DNA of 64,000 nucleotides from Hymenolepis diminuta (Eukaryota > Platyhelminthes > Cestoda > Cyclophyllidea > Hymenolepididae): contig CAADRB010000015.1 in NCBI GenBank assembly GCA_900708905.1, positions 1,136,040 to 1,200,039 of the forward strand, read 5' to 3'. This document shows positions 14,274-26,489 of this stretch, piece by piece (positions within the stretch are counted from its first letter, which is position 1; each line of letters starts with the position of its first letter). The notes below the pieces were generated by a model. That model worked only from the letters and a program-made list of their open reading frames with translations, did no database searches and was not told where the DNA came from. A program made the translations under genes and the position numbers.

Positions 14274-14297
14274 TCCTCAGATACCCAACACACCATA
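14274..14297 (-). repeat. Mariner right terminal inverted repeat
   Basis: Read on the minus strand it gives GGTGTGTTGGGTATCTGAGG, followed outward by the TA at 14298-14299. Confidence 0.75.
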
Positions 14298-17200
14298 TAT
14301 AAGTTGGATACCTGTTTTTTACCGTAGTAGAAAAGTCAAAATAGAGCATTTACATCCATGAAGATATCGCTTAATATTGATTTTACACTTACGGATTATT
14401 GTGAAGAGTTTAAATTTGAGCAACGCCTTTCAAGGTGAATTAGATCCCAGCAGTATCTGCCACTCTCCTAGACAGTCATTCTATTTCTGAATCTTCTACA
14501 GTAGACTTATACACGGTTGTCCTTGAATCAGACTTTCGAAGAACTTATATAGCTTAATTAACTGATCTTTTTCGGCACAAAAATGCTGTCCCAATAGATG
14601 GCAGAACTTCACTTTGCACTTCCCATAGCAAATCGGACAGTCAGAAAATGAAATATGATTTCTTTTCTGAGAGTAAAACCAATGCCAATGTTATTTAAAT
14701 TTTACAAATTAATTTATATTTAAATTTAGTACGCATTTTTGTGCAATGTTTTCATAATCCAATGTAAACATATTTACCAAATATATTTTAAGAAAATTAG
14801 TACTTTGAACTCAGTTTAGAATGTCAGCACACAATCGATCTTAATTGATTGAATAATGTTAGCAATTCTAAGCTATTTTTGCAAAAAGATTAAATATATT
14901 TGGATAATAAGCAATCTAAGGTAAATTTGAATGTTACAATATATATATTTAATTATTTTTGAATGTGACATTTTGACGTATTTAATAAAATCGAAAAAAA
15001 TGTTCTTATATTTAAATGCTGAATGGATATCTCATTGGTTCAACTAATTAATTATGTAATGAAAAGCCTAATTTGTAATTCAAAAAGTTTATATCGTTAT
15101 TTACTAAATAATATGTTTATTTTAATTAAACTAAATCCATATTCAAGCCAGATTTGTATGCTGAAGTCAAAAGTGCCAGAAAATTAGGTCAAAGTTCGAA
15201 ATAAACGGATATGCACAGCTTTTTATGCGACACCGCGGAATAGAGTTCATTGGGAATTAGTAAAATTACTGTTTTTCCTGAATTATCTACACTTTTACCG
15301 GTTTTTATTCCGGAATTTTTCAGAAACGACGCTGAATTAAAATTCAACTAAATGCTTAATTTAAATAACACAAAATCAAATTATAGGTAGATATTGCAAA
15401 TAACTGGTAAACAAACAGCACTATTTATTATTTGGCAATCGCTTATTAAGATAACAATTCACACATTTTTTTTACTCATGTTCCTTTCCACGTTGTCACC
15501 AAAGTACCTGAAATGGCCATCTAAAAATAGTAATTATATGTTCTTTTTGAAAATCTCAAGTTGAAGTTGAAAATCTCAAAGATATTAACCACTTTCGATT
15601 TTCAGGATAAGAATGAGTCAATTGTCTTATATGATTTACTTAATTTACGTTAATTTAATTAATAGAACATTAAGATTGATTTTTTAAGTGGCTGATTAAG
15701 CATTTATAATTGCATTTTTGTATTATATAACCATTTAAAGCTATCCATAAAAATTAAAATATTGTATATAATTTATGATTTCAAATTTAGTTAATTTTAA
15801 TTTCTGGCTTATGTTAAATAATTCCTTTATATTCTATAATAGAATTTTTTAAATGCTCAGATATTTTACTAATAAATCAAAAATTCTGAACTGCATGAAC
15901 AAAGACAACTGACAATAACAAAAATAGACCTGAATTTGCAAGTTAAAATATGAATTAAACTTTTTAAGGAGAACAGCAATATATCAAATTAAATTTCTTC
16001 TTATAATTTTATAAAATGACTATTTTAAATTCAATTAACTATAAGTTTGTCTAGGTTATTTGGATCTTCTAATTGTTTATTTCGCATAATAAATGAAAAC
16101 AAATTCTCTGAATAAGTTAAAGACACCCCTGGTAGGTATTTATTCAACCTCCTGAAACAGGAATATAGAAGTTACTAGCATTTATCCTGTTGACCACAAC
16201 AGATCCATAAATGATCTTAGATATTACATTGTAAAACATATGTCTTTTGTCTGTTTTTAATTAAAAAAATAAATAAAATGATTCTCAATGCAGCCTCTAC
16301 AACGAAAATTTTAAATAGAAGTTGTTAAAATGTTTGAACATTAGGACAGAAGGAGTTTTAAAATATATTAATAAAAAACGTTCAAATCTGTCACTTGTAA
16401 ATCAAGGAAATTTTTTAATGTGCTGGATAAAATAATCAGTGAACTTATTTTTATATAAATGTCAAACAGGAAAAATTAGTTTTTAAATAACACAGTTATT
16501 CGAATTTTTTTCTTATTACAAATAAATAGCATTTTGTCAATTATTAAAACGCGTAATTTAATATATTTTCAAATAGAATCCATTCATTTTTTCTTTACGA
16601 GCAACTAGAATCCATAAAAAATGCTATTTGTCTTTAAAATAAATACGTTGCTTACTTTATATGTCATTGGGATCTTTTCGAGAGATCATAAAAAGCTTCG
16701 AAAATTTTAAATAAAATCTGAAGGATTTTCCTCTATAAAATGAGAAATTTTCATTTGTTTTAGATTTTAAACATTTAAATAGTAAAATTTTATTTAACGA
16801 AGTCAGTCAATAATCCTCTACTTTCAAAATGCAGACTGCAAACATTTATTATTTTATAGGTCAAATAAGTAGAATATGCGGCCAAATTAAATGTCACACA
16901 TTTATATTGAACTTCATTTAAACAACTGCACACTATACCAAAATACCGCTGAAGAGGTTATTTCATTATCACTGGATACTTTTCTTTATATAAATAAATT
17001 GGAAAATACATTTTAAGCTATTAATGTTATTTAATCTTTATTTTTATAATTTTATTAAAAATAAGTTTTTTCATTTGCAGTATTCTGAGATTTAAATATT
17101 AATGAGCGAAAGCAGACGGGAAATAAAATTCGTTAGCGTTATACATTATATAGGCACGTTATAAAGCCAATTTACTTTAGATATACGACCGATATCTTTT

Positions 17201-18084
17201 ACACAAAAGCGCCTCGGAAAATTTTTAAAGATTCTACTATTCTTATAAATTTTTTTAACTTTTTGACATTTTACTCTTCATTAAATAAGTGCAATAATCG
17301 GTTTGATTAAGTCAATGTGTGTATAATAAAGTAAACAAACATCTCAGATTTTTTTAAAGAGAAAGATAAAATTACTATTTTTCTTCTAGCTATGCGACAA
17401 ACTGCTCAATGGAAGATCGTTACAGAATATATGCTAAATTCAATATGTGTTCATAAAATTCCCAAGTTTTAGTCTTTTCCAGATAAGAGACTACGCTATG
17501 ACAAATGAAAAGTTGTCTATAAATGGGATTGGTGCGGTTTGTTGCAGGGGGTCCAATTATGTCTACGCCAATCTAGCCAATTTTAGAAAAGATGTCTGTC
17601 TTCTGATTTTCTTTCATATTACGCAAATGACTTAAAATTTTTAGAAATTTGTCTTTTCTCTTCTCTACACTAGTGCTTCTTTGGTTATCATTTGTATTTT
17701 CTCCCATAACCATTGCATTCATATAATTACAACTCTTAATTATTGGGTGTTTCTTTAAAATCTGTGTCATTATTCACCATAAAGACGCATCTTGACTGAA
17801 GTCCAGTTTTCTTTGATTCTCAGTAAAAAATATACTAATGCAAGATCGGGATAAAATGCTTACATTAACTCAAATTCGATTTAATAAAGGAAATCAAACC
17901 AACTTTGTTGACAAGCATTTTTCTAACTCGCAATGTATACTTACGTTCACTTAAAGTTCGTATTTTATTTTTTTTTTACCTAAATTTTTAATGGAAATGG
18001 AACACTGATTCCGTTAAAACAGCCACTAGTAAGGGAGGGAACTATTATATGTGGACATTTATTTATGATTCGGCTGTATGCCTG

Positions 18085-18180
18085 AACGTAATTATGAAGT
18101 ATATTTCATTGACACGTCCATTAATTTAAAAATACGAGTTAGACATAAGGATGTAAAGCTTTGAAATTCTGATACATTCT
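18085..18180 (+). repeat. Dispersed repeat family 3, copy a
   Basis: GACATAAGGATGTAAAGCTT followed by TGAAATTCTGA matches GACATAGGGATGTAAAGCTT followed by TAAATTTTGA at 47529-47560; weaker similarity (ACGT...CATTGACA) extends upstream in both. Confidence 0.45.
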
Positions 18181-19753
18181 GCTTGCACTTCGACATGCTT
18201 TTCAGTTCGGATTTGTAATATTTAGTCCCAACGATCATATACTTGGAAGTGTTTTCGTTATTAGCCTAGAGCAGCACTCCAATTGAAAAAAGGAAGAAAA
18301 TCCACCTTACTTCAAAAATTCCATAAATATTTTCAAATTTTGCCTATTTACGAGGTTTTGGTATTCAATCATATCTGGGGAATATTTCAAAGTACTGCTC
18401 CAGTGTCTAAGTATCTAAGGAGAAAATTTTATTTAAATATGGAAATAATTGAAGTAAATTTACTCAAACATAGTCATTAGGAAGATCTAATATGGTATAA
18501 TATTTTATAAATGTAATACGCATTCAAAACCCTTATAATTTGCCATTTCGTTGAATAATTTCAATTAGAATCCATATGTGCCGCTTATTCGGATCCAGAC
18601 ATTTTATCTATTAGATACATTTACCACTGATAATTTTAAATTTTATGATTATTTGATCTTCTATTTTTATCAATAGTCAAATGATCACATTCTCTCCACT
18701 CAAAGCGTGGTCAACGAATGCAAATGCATTTTTACCAAAATTGCACTATTCTCAGTATTTAAATCATTTAATATTATGCAAATTTTTCAGAAACTCTGAT
18801 GATGAATTTTGGCATTTATGTCTAAATTTCTTACCTTCTTCATGCTTGAATATTTTTCTTAAGGGCGTTTTCAAAAGAGTGCAATAAAGAGCTCTTCAGA
18901 ACTGTAATATTTAAAAGAACGAGATAATCAAACGTTAAAGTACTCGATTTTCTGTTGTCTGGACTCAAAGCGAATGCAGCTGTAAAGTTAAACAAGCTTT
19001 TAGTAAGATGGAAGTGGTGGTTGTTAGCAAACTTCGAGCTTGTCTGAGTTTTGTGTAATTAAAAGCACTATTCGCTCCTATTTTCTCTGTGACTTTTAAG
19101 AAACCTAAAATGTGATGTGGAATAAGATTAGAATTTCTCTCACCAGTAATTATTCGATGCCAGTTTTTAGAGTCTAAAAATGTATTCTCATTATTTCTTT
19201 TATAATACCTAATGTAAACGCCCGCCAAAACATTAATCTCATTAATAAATAGCGTTTTTTATCTTTCTCTTATAGTCTAAGTGAATTTTCTTTGAATTCA
19301 TCGTTGCAGATAGAAAAACTGTTTCTCCAGGATTCATTAGAATTTTAAATGTGTGTTCATCGAGGTGTAATTTTAAATTACACTAGATTGAACATTTTTT
19401 CACTTTACTAGGATTTTTGCTTAGCATGATGTATTAGGGGTTGGATTTGCATTTCGGATTATTTTTTCGTTATCCGAATGAAAGAAAGAGAGTACGTGCA
19501 TTTTAAAAATTGGAAGGGACAGATAAGAATCTTTAATTAAAGTAAGCCAAATTTGAAATTCAATATTAGAGTCACGCACCTGATTTTTCAAATCAAATCT
19601 ACAGCTTCTTGCTCCAATGCTTCTAAGTCAAACTCTGAGAATTTTTCCTTCATATCTTGATTGAATTCAAGTCTAAGATGTGCAGATCTAGTTAGCTCGT
19701 TTATTAATAGGGATGTTTAGTTAGCACTTATATATATTGTCCTCAATAGCAAA

Positions 19754-19782
19754 GGTAATAGTAAGGTAAGGTAATAGTAAGG
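19754..19782 (+). repeat. Short tandem repeat, 16-base unit
   Basis: GGTAATAGTAAGGTAA is followed at once by GGTAATAGTAAGG, nearly two units. Confidence 0.6.
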
Positions 19783-20953
19783 AGTCAACATAATTTTTAA
19801 TATAACAGTGTTCAATGCGGTTCACCGAAGTTGAATACAAACATTTAGAGAGTACAGATATTTTCTTTGCTGCCTCAAATAGGAAGTTGCCGATTTTATT
19901 TAATGTCAAACACAGTAGAAGCCTTGTAATTTATGAAAATGTGAAAGTGAATAACCAAACGATAAGAACTGAATAGAATGGACGGGAACATAAAAACCAG
20001 TAAATAGATTTGTATGCCTGGAATTTGAAAATCAAATAAGATAAGAGTGCCTGGTAAATCGACACTACTCTTAACTAAGTTTTATTTTCTTCCCATTGTT
20101 ATTAATTTGTTTATTGTAAACCAATTAAAGTGACTATCCGCGACTGATATTAAATAAATGTAAACACCCGTTCTGCGGATTATACCGCGATAACGTTGAT
20201 AATACTGTTAGTATTTAAAAAATAATTATTATTCTTAGTAATACGGAGAAATTTTGCAATTTTTACCTATGGGAAGCAACTGACGAATGATAAACGAGAG
20301 AAAATAAAAAGGATGCAGGGGCACCGTCAAGGAATCAGTGACCTTTACCTCACTTGATTTTTGAATTTGAGCTATGCACGATATACCAAATGGATAGTTT
20401 TAATTTTAATTTCATGATTTTTCTCTTCATTGTAGCAAAATGCCTGTCTACGACGTTCAGTGCTCATTGATCGGTATTATTTAATCTTGAAGGATTGGTC
20501 TTGACACTTCATTTCATTTTCTTTGAATGGCCGGGAATATAATACATACAGTTCATTGGCTTACATTTGGAGAATAATGTAATTGAAATATATTATGAGA
20601 GATAGTTTTTCCTATTTGTAATTTCGAGAAACAAAAATTCAAATTCTATTGCTTATAATATTTCAGTATTTCCCATCAAAAAATGAATAGGCTTCAAAAG
20701 CGTTAACTTATTATAACTATTCTCTAAAAATGGTAGCCGTTGAGCAAAAGCATTTATTAAATTGCTAGGCATAATAAAGATCTTCATAATCATCCATTAT
20801 GGAAAAACATCTCTAAATATGAAATAAAATTTATTAAGGGGAGTATATTCACAGTTTCACATGGAATCATATATAGATAAGTAAAAGTTAGAGTCAAGGA
20901 CTCAGGAAGATCCTACTTCATCGACTGCTGCTTCATGTCAAAATCCTTCGGAT

Positions 20954-21226
20954 TTATGCTTTCTTTTCGTCACCTTGCTCTTTGTAGAAAATATCTAAGT
21001 GAAAAATTTTTTTATAACTTCGGCGCCACCTTTTTTCATACAATTCTTGTTGCACCCATCTACTGGACAAAGACGTTTGCCAGTTATTATCATTCACCTT
21101 GCGATAGACAGATGCAGATAATCCGTACAAAAAGACTTGTTTGATATATGCTTCCAATATCCTTAATTGAGCTTCAATTGCTAGCACTTCCGATTTTATA
21201 ATAAATCCAAGTTTTACTAGCTTCAT
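20954..21226 (-). pseudogene. LINE RT-ORF 3' fragment
   Basis: Ninety-codon open piece with KLVKLGFIIKSEVLAIEAQL and RILEAYIKQVFLYGLSASVY, corresponding to the post-RT thumb region of LINEs (LSIxTKLRLLxAYVxPVLLYGxExW). Upstream pieces MEIVYGKI and MYIGADLDPKASP (about 21260-21365) belong to the preceding 'thumb' segment (YLGS... of LINEs). Broken by stops on the upstream side. Confidence 0.65.
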
Positions 21227-22672
21227 TAGTTTTGCACCACCATCAGCTTGGCCTTTGTCATTAAATCAGAAGGAAAGCTAAAAGAATTCACTGGACTGGC
21301 CTTGGGATCCAGATCTGCACCGATGTACATCCAGGTTATTTTACCATAAACTATTTCCATCGCATAGATGCCAATGAAAGTTTTAAGCCATTGAAGGAGC
21401 CTTCAGTTCGTCGCATAGATGGAGTGATAAGTGATAGGTCATTTGTTTATTTAAGGTGTCCGAACGACCATTCAAGTCCTGAAGAACTCAATAGCCTGGA
21501 TTTCAAATCCCTACAGTTTTCATATACTTCAGTCAATATTACTATTATATACTCTACTATATTGAAGAATAGCAGACTTTTTTTGGATCCCAGTCAAAAG
21601 CCCCCAAACATAGTAAGTCTTTCATTTGAATTTTCGATTTTACCTTTCGAAATTTTAAGTAGTTGTCGAATTCAGTTGATTATATTCCAATTGGGTTTGA
21701 ACAGCTTTGATTGAATTACCAAAGTTTAAGGCAAACCAAAGGCTTTTTTAAAACAATAAAGTTGAAAACTTTTCCTCACCGACGGTCAATGGTTTCTTTG
21801 ATCAGTGTTTTTATATGAAAAATTGCCTGCTCAGTTCTCCTGTATGAATGTTCAGTTCTATTAAGAAAATTCTGATTTACAACAAAATTTGGAGTTATTA
21901 AAATCTCGATTTTTAACTTGTGATGTCCGACTCAATAAGTCGTGGGCTTTCCTGAGTTTATTTTCAGCAATCATCCTATGAAAGTTCAGACTCCAAGTAA
22001 TTCCATATTGCTCTTAAAATAATTGAATCGACATTATTTATACACTTCTTATAAGCAACAAAGAATTCAGGTGATTCCCCAAGTAGCCATCGTTTTTGTA
22101 ATTCCCTTCGTTCCTGCAATTCAGTGCTTAAAATGTCTTTAGCCCTTTAATACAGTGGCTTAGATTTTCCAGTCCTTACAGTTTGCTTCTGTCAGGTTTG
22201 ACCAGCTGCTTTCGCAATGACATCCATAATATCACCATAATTCTGTATTTTATTATTTGATATTTCTTTATCAAGAAATTTTTTAAATTTACCCTTAAGC
22301 TTTAAGATAAGATCAATCCCCTTCTGATTCTGTTAGTCTCTCAATTGCTTTTTATACTTGCACCGTTTCGTTGCAGCACCATTCAAAAACCTGAGGTAAA
22401 GTGGTCAGAGTCTGTATCGGTCTCTCTGGATGTTCTTATGTCAAGAAAAGTGGCACGACATTTTCTTTTAGCAATGCAAAGTTCTAAGACTGCAACTCGG
22501 TCAGTTCTTGGGTGATACCAAATATGTTATTTTTCGTAAGACTTTTAAAAGAAAAAATTTCCAACATATAATTATTTTTCACAAAAGCCTAATAAGCACA
22601 ATCCAATCTCCTGCAATCCCTGGGTCCGTAAAGTGTCCTACAATACTTGCAAAACTTCTCTGAGCATCAGAA

Positions 22673-22940
22673 TCAAGCGGCATTAAAATCGTCCATGATG
22701 ACAATACTGTCACACTTTGGCTTTAGGCTCATTAGCATCTCAGCAAGTTGTATACAGAAAGTTGCTTTCGCCAAGAACTGTCGCGAGCAGTCAGTTTGCG
22801 CACGACGGTCGATAATACCCAGACAATTAAGACCAACTTGAATTATGATCATAACCAACCTGTTTGAGAAATATTTAAATTCTTTTACTTTGAGCTGCGT
22901 GCCATTAATGGCAAACGCAACTCCACCAATCCGGGTTGAG
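22673..22940 (-). pseudogene. LINE APE-type endonuclease domain fragment
   Basis: An open stretch of about 89 codons reads RIGGVAFAIN, then FSNRLVMIIIQVGLNCLGII, then CDSIVIMDDFNAA before a stop. This matches GGVAFxV, SxRLxxIxI and the GDFNA motif of LINE endonucleases, with the Gly of GDFNA changed to Asp. The intact enzyme nicks target DNA to prime reverse transcription. Confidence 0.8.
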
Positions 22941-23169
22941 TCGGTTAATTATTCAGGAATATTTACATTCTTTGCTATTTTAATTGCCTTCGTTTCAGCT
23001 AAAATACCAGATAAAATTTTTGATCGGTTCGTCGAAGCATAATATTCCAAAGCATTATTTCATTGCAACAAGATCTGACATTCTTGAACCCGAAATTCAG
23101 GATCTGATCTCTAGATTTCTGATTTAATCACTTGAGTGTAGGGAGTGAAAATTTGAAGTTCATCTTGTT

Positions 23170-24130
23170 ATTCTAACCCATATCCATGTGTTCGGAGTTG
23201 GTCGACCAGTAGATGAGTTTGAGGGATTGGTCACCTTGTTCTCAGTACGGTTGAGTGCTGGGTTTTATTTTTCAGATCCTATTATTTCCAAGCCATGGGA
23301 GACCAACTCACCAAAGATAATATTCAGAGGAGCTGTTCCGGGAACGGAGAAGATTCCGATGAAGCACTCATCGACGTACACTTCATAAGACACGCTACAT
23401 CACCGAGCTCTGATAACACCTGCCATGTGTCTAATGATCATGCATGTAAACTGCTTTGCCGGTTGCAATAGTTGTCTAGCAAATAAAGACGAACTAGGGA
23501 TGGTTGGTTCCTTTGGATGCAGGACATTATTGATCGTTCTGAGTTTTCATCCCATAAGAGTTTAGGTAGAACTCTGGTCACTTAACGTTTGATACGGCAT
23601 CGTGTAATATAGTAAAAGGAATGCATCGAAAATCTCTTCTATTGTCACCTCTTCACGTGAATCTTAAAGGGCCCGCTCCAGGATGTTAATGAATCATTTG
23701 AGTGAGGATGGTGGAGAGTAGATATGAGTAACATCGTGACTCTGGCAAAAGTCTCAAAAGAGGGCCAAAGAGAACTGGGAGCTGTTACCGGTTGCAGTGT
23801 TCTCTGGCAGTATACGGGGTGAAACATAAGGCTAAGAAAACTGATTAATGTTATATTTGTGGCGACTTTTAATGAAATAATTTTAAGTCACTTTGACTGC
23901 GAATCTACCACGACAAGATATAAAAGATCACTGATAGGACCAGTAAAATACAAGTGTAGGTGGGACTGTGGAACTTAGACCAGAGACTGGTTTTCTGATG
24001 TAGAGCAAGCCAAGCCACTTGCTAGCCTTTAGAACACCTTTGAATAACTAACCCGATATTCTTGTGCTTTACGGGCCGGAATGAAATATTGTTGCAATAG
24101 ATTTCATGCTGCTAACCTCCGAATAAATGC
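23170..24130 (-). pseudogene. Gypsy integrase remnant
   Basis: SHLHLYFTGPISDLLYLVVV with DS after it (about 23900-23970) matches the integrase core start HxDFTGPxxxxxYLVVVDS, with the catalytic Asp changed to Tyr. Near 23650-23790, FARVTMLLISTLHHPHSNDS is a frameshifted match to THIxSxPYHPQSNGxAER. A weaker C-terminal part (APLNIIFGELVSHGLE) is near 23290-23350. Integrase would insert the element DNA. Confidence 0.65.
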
Positions 24131-24349
24131 TGTGGAACTGTTTTGGTACAACTTGCTTGAGTGGTAAATAAATGACGATACAATCTTCTAGCATTAAGCA
24201 TGAATTAACCCCGACAGATTATTACGCCGTCCCTAAAATTGTTGGAAACCGCCCTTTTGATTTAATTTTGTAATCCTATTGGCACGAAATCTTGAGCTGT
24301 CGTATTTTACATATCATATTTAGATTTGCAATGAGGCGAGAGAGACAGT

Positions 24350-24740
24350 CAGCTTGCCCATATTCTATTGTGTTCTGATGTTCAATAGCAAAATCATAGC
24401 CAAGAAGGATGTCGACTAATGTTGAAATCGAATTGCAGTATAAACTGGAATACCCTTTTTGAATTCGAAGGTAGAGAAGTGTGACTTATAATCCGTTGTT
24501 AAGGTGGAATGCCGACCGAATGAGAATTTACGAACATTTTTCTCAGTAAAATTGATGTTCAAAGACTCCTTTTTAATCTGAATGTTGTTGTTTTCAGCTT
24601 TAGAAAGAAGTCGAGAGGCATATGCAATGACTTTTCCTGAACCGTCTGCAAAGACATGAGAGATAACCTAGCCAACGCCATAATTCAAAGCATCTGCAGT
24701 TACTATAATTGGTAGAATCGGGTGGTAATGAGAAGGCAGC
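24350..24740 (-). pseudogene. Gypsy RNase H remnant
   Basis: GKVIAYASRLLSKAENN (about 24590-24645), then KKESL, FGRHSTLTTDYKSHFSTFEF and KKGIPVYTA (about 24430-24540) match the RNase H block of gypsy polyproteins (IAYASRxLxxAExNYxxxEKE and the TDHKPL block, here TDYKSH). Frameshifts separate the pieces. Confidence 0.78.
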
Positions 24741-24839
24741 ATATCAGAAGTGAGCATGTTCTTAGTTTTGTAAACGATTTCTCACATTCGGGAGTCCAGT
24801 TTCATTAAGAATCTTTCCCCAACAACTCATTTAGAGGAT

Positions 24840-25560
24840 TGCAAATATTGTGTGACGTTGGTGGAAATGTAGTGCAGTAGCCGATGAAAACCAACAAGGA
24901 ACGTAATGTGATAATGTCCGTAGATCGTGACGTTTCTTTAATTGCCCAAAACTTACCTTGTTCCGGACGAATGCTATTTTCGTCAGAGATACATTATGGG
25001 TGATTATTAGAGAACACAAAGAATACACATTTCACAGCTTAGAGATGGAAGTCTTGCTCCCGAAGACGCTGAAGAAGTGTGATGATACGTTTTTGAAGTT
25101 CCTGCTGAGAATGGTTTACAAAAATTATGTCGTCTGGGTATAAAGCAGTATCAGGAGGTCGGATATCATAGTATTCATTATTTTTTGGAAAATAGCATAT
25201 GGTGTCTTGATGCTAACGGAAATCTGGTTTATTGGTATAGATCACGATGCCCATTGATAGTCAGTGGCACTCGTGACTCTTGTACAACTTCGATTTGCAA
25301 ATAAGCCGCCGGTAAATCAAACTTTGCAAAGTAATTAACACCATTCGGTACGGAGAAGATATCATTAAAAACTGGTAGTAGATAAAAATCAAGCTCTAAT
25401 GCACTATTTAGATTGGTTAAATAATCGGCTCAAAATTGGATAGTCTCATATGCTTTCTGAACAGCAGGATTAGTGGTAGTCCATTTTGAATAAGAAGTAA
25501 GTCTCGGAACACCGCTTCATTCCACATATTTAAGTGAAATGCTGGCCTAACTTTCGCCTT
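24840..25560 (-). pseudogene. Gypsy reverse transcriptase remnant
   Basis: YFAKFDLPAAYLQIEV at about 25285-25335 matches the conserved FxxxDLxxAYxQI block with the first catalytic Asp, and PLTINGHRDLYQ.TRFPL follows at about 25200-25265. The region where YLDD would lie (about 25120-25150) is broken by stops. The enzyme copies element RNA into DNA; this copy cannot. Confidence 0.78.
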
Positions 25561-25629
25561 AATATGATTACATAGATCATGTCCTCACTAAAATACCCTT
25601 GGGAAATGCTAGACAACGCTCCTGTTGCG

Positions 25630-26200
25630 ATTTAAGTGGTGGAGGTAGCAGAATGCATATGACTACAGATAGCATTTGTGGGCAAATTCAAAAGCCTAAG
25701 TTGACCAAACCAGTCAAGACCAAGCAAATTAAGTTGAGCGTCTTCTACATAAGGTTTTGCTGAGATACTAGCTTCCCAGTAGGTCGAGCCACAACCTAGC
25801 GTCCTGTCAGTTTTACAGACACGCCGCAATCTCCAATGATTGCAGGTAGGAAGACTGGTTCTAATTTTGGATCAGCCAATGATATCCACAGCTTTCTTGA
25901 GATTATGGTCATATCTGATGCCGCATATAGTTGTAGACGAACATGATTTCCGTTAATCTTTAGATTCAGTTGCTTTCGGCTTGTATGGTGCCGATAAGGA
26001 AGATAGCCGGGAGACCTTCCGATCAGAGGTATTTTGGTTTAAATTTATTGCAACAATTTTTTAATGAAAAGTTTACTGATTTTATCTTTGACTAGTCTTG
26101 GTCATGTTGCTGGCGGACAATTAGGGAGCACTGAGGGAGATCTGTTGTAATAGCCATCTTTACGCCCAACCTTTCGGCACCGTTTACACCGATACTGCTT
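25630..26200 (-). pseudogene. Gypsy gag zinc knuckle and retropepsin remnants
   Basis: Near 26160-26200: RCKRCRKVGRKDGYY, a CX2CX4HX4C knuckle with His and the last Cys replaced by Arg and Tyr. Near 25890-25980: INGNHVRLQLYAASDMTIIS, the retropepsin active-site region in which the catalytic Asp is replaced by Tyr. Near 25700: NLLGLDWFGQL, the typical sequence just after the protease. Dead copies of the proteins that would package and process the element. Confidence 0.75.
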
Positions 26201-26489
26201 GAAAAGATGTTAAGGGGAACGCCTAACTCGAAAGCGTTGATAAGGTGAAGAAATTTTCTGTTGGATAGAAGGATTCGACTGTGTTAGGGTGCCGGAACTT
26301 AATTTATTATAATGACAGTTTGCAACGCCTGCATAGTTATATAAATGCTCTTCATGCCCGAGTAGTAAAAGCGGGTGGTGAAATGAGAGAAGTTCTGTCC
26401 AAAACTTCTTTCAGTTTCAGAGTAATAGAGCTTATCAGACAAACTTTGAGAAATGTTCACATTTAACAGAACACAGCTTCCTGATGAGT

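Larger units (their letters stand above)
13027..14297 (+). mobile_element. Mariner-type DNA transposon, DD37D (maT-like), 1.27 kb, inactive
   Basis: Imperfect terminal inverted repeats sharing GGTGyGT and ATCTGArG begin at 13027 and (inverted) at 14297, flanked by TA on both sides, the mariner target duplication. Between them lies a broken transposase gene on the plus strand. Size is normal for a complete mariner element. The two catalytic aspartates in QQDSA and NPLDYYVW are separated by 37 residues, which points to the DD37D group. Confidence 0.88.
14300..20925. other. AT-rich region without identified genes
   Basis: Contains repeat family 3 copy a and a short tandem repeat. A mildly GC-richer patch at 14.4-14.65 kb has no readable protein. 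Nothing else seen. Confidence 0.5.
20930..23120 (-). mobile_element. Decayed non-LTR retrotransposon (LINE, APE endonuclease type)
   Basis: Minus-strand pieces in order: an NVRS-like start (about 23050-23085), APE endonuclease (22673-22940), linker (about 21990-22180) and the far 3' part of the RT ORF (20954-21370). All three frames are used and many stops interrupt. I did not see a clear YADD box, poly(A) tail or target duplication. Jockey/CR1-like by architecture; the clade is not resolved. Confidence 0.75.
23150..26480 (-). mobile_element. Decayed Ty3/gypsy retrotransposon internal region
   Basis: On the minus strand the polyprotein domains occur in canonical Ty3/gypsy order from high to low coordinate: gag end with zinc knuckle, protease, reverse transcriptase, RNase H, integrase. 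All are interrupted by stops and frameshifts. I did not find flanking LTRs, so the element is probably truncated or its LTRs are too diverged to see. It is followed directly by a non-LTR element in the same orientation. Confidence 0.85.

Noticed and set aside
21391..21714. 107-codon open frame on the plus strand
   Set aside because: It lies antisense to the decayed LINE RT region and has no motif of its own.
26281..26466. 61-codon plus-strand frame
   Set aside because: Antisense to the gag end of the gypsy remnant.
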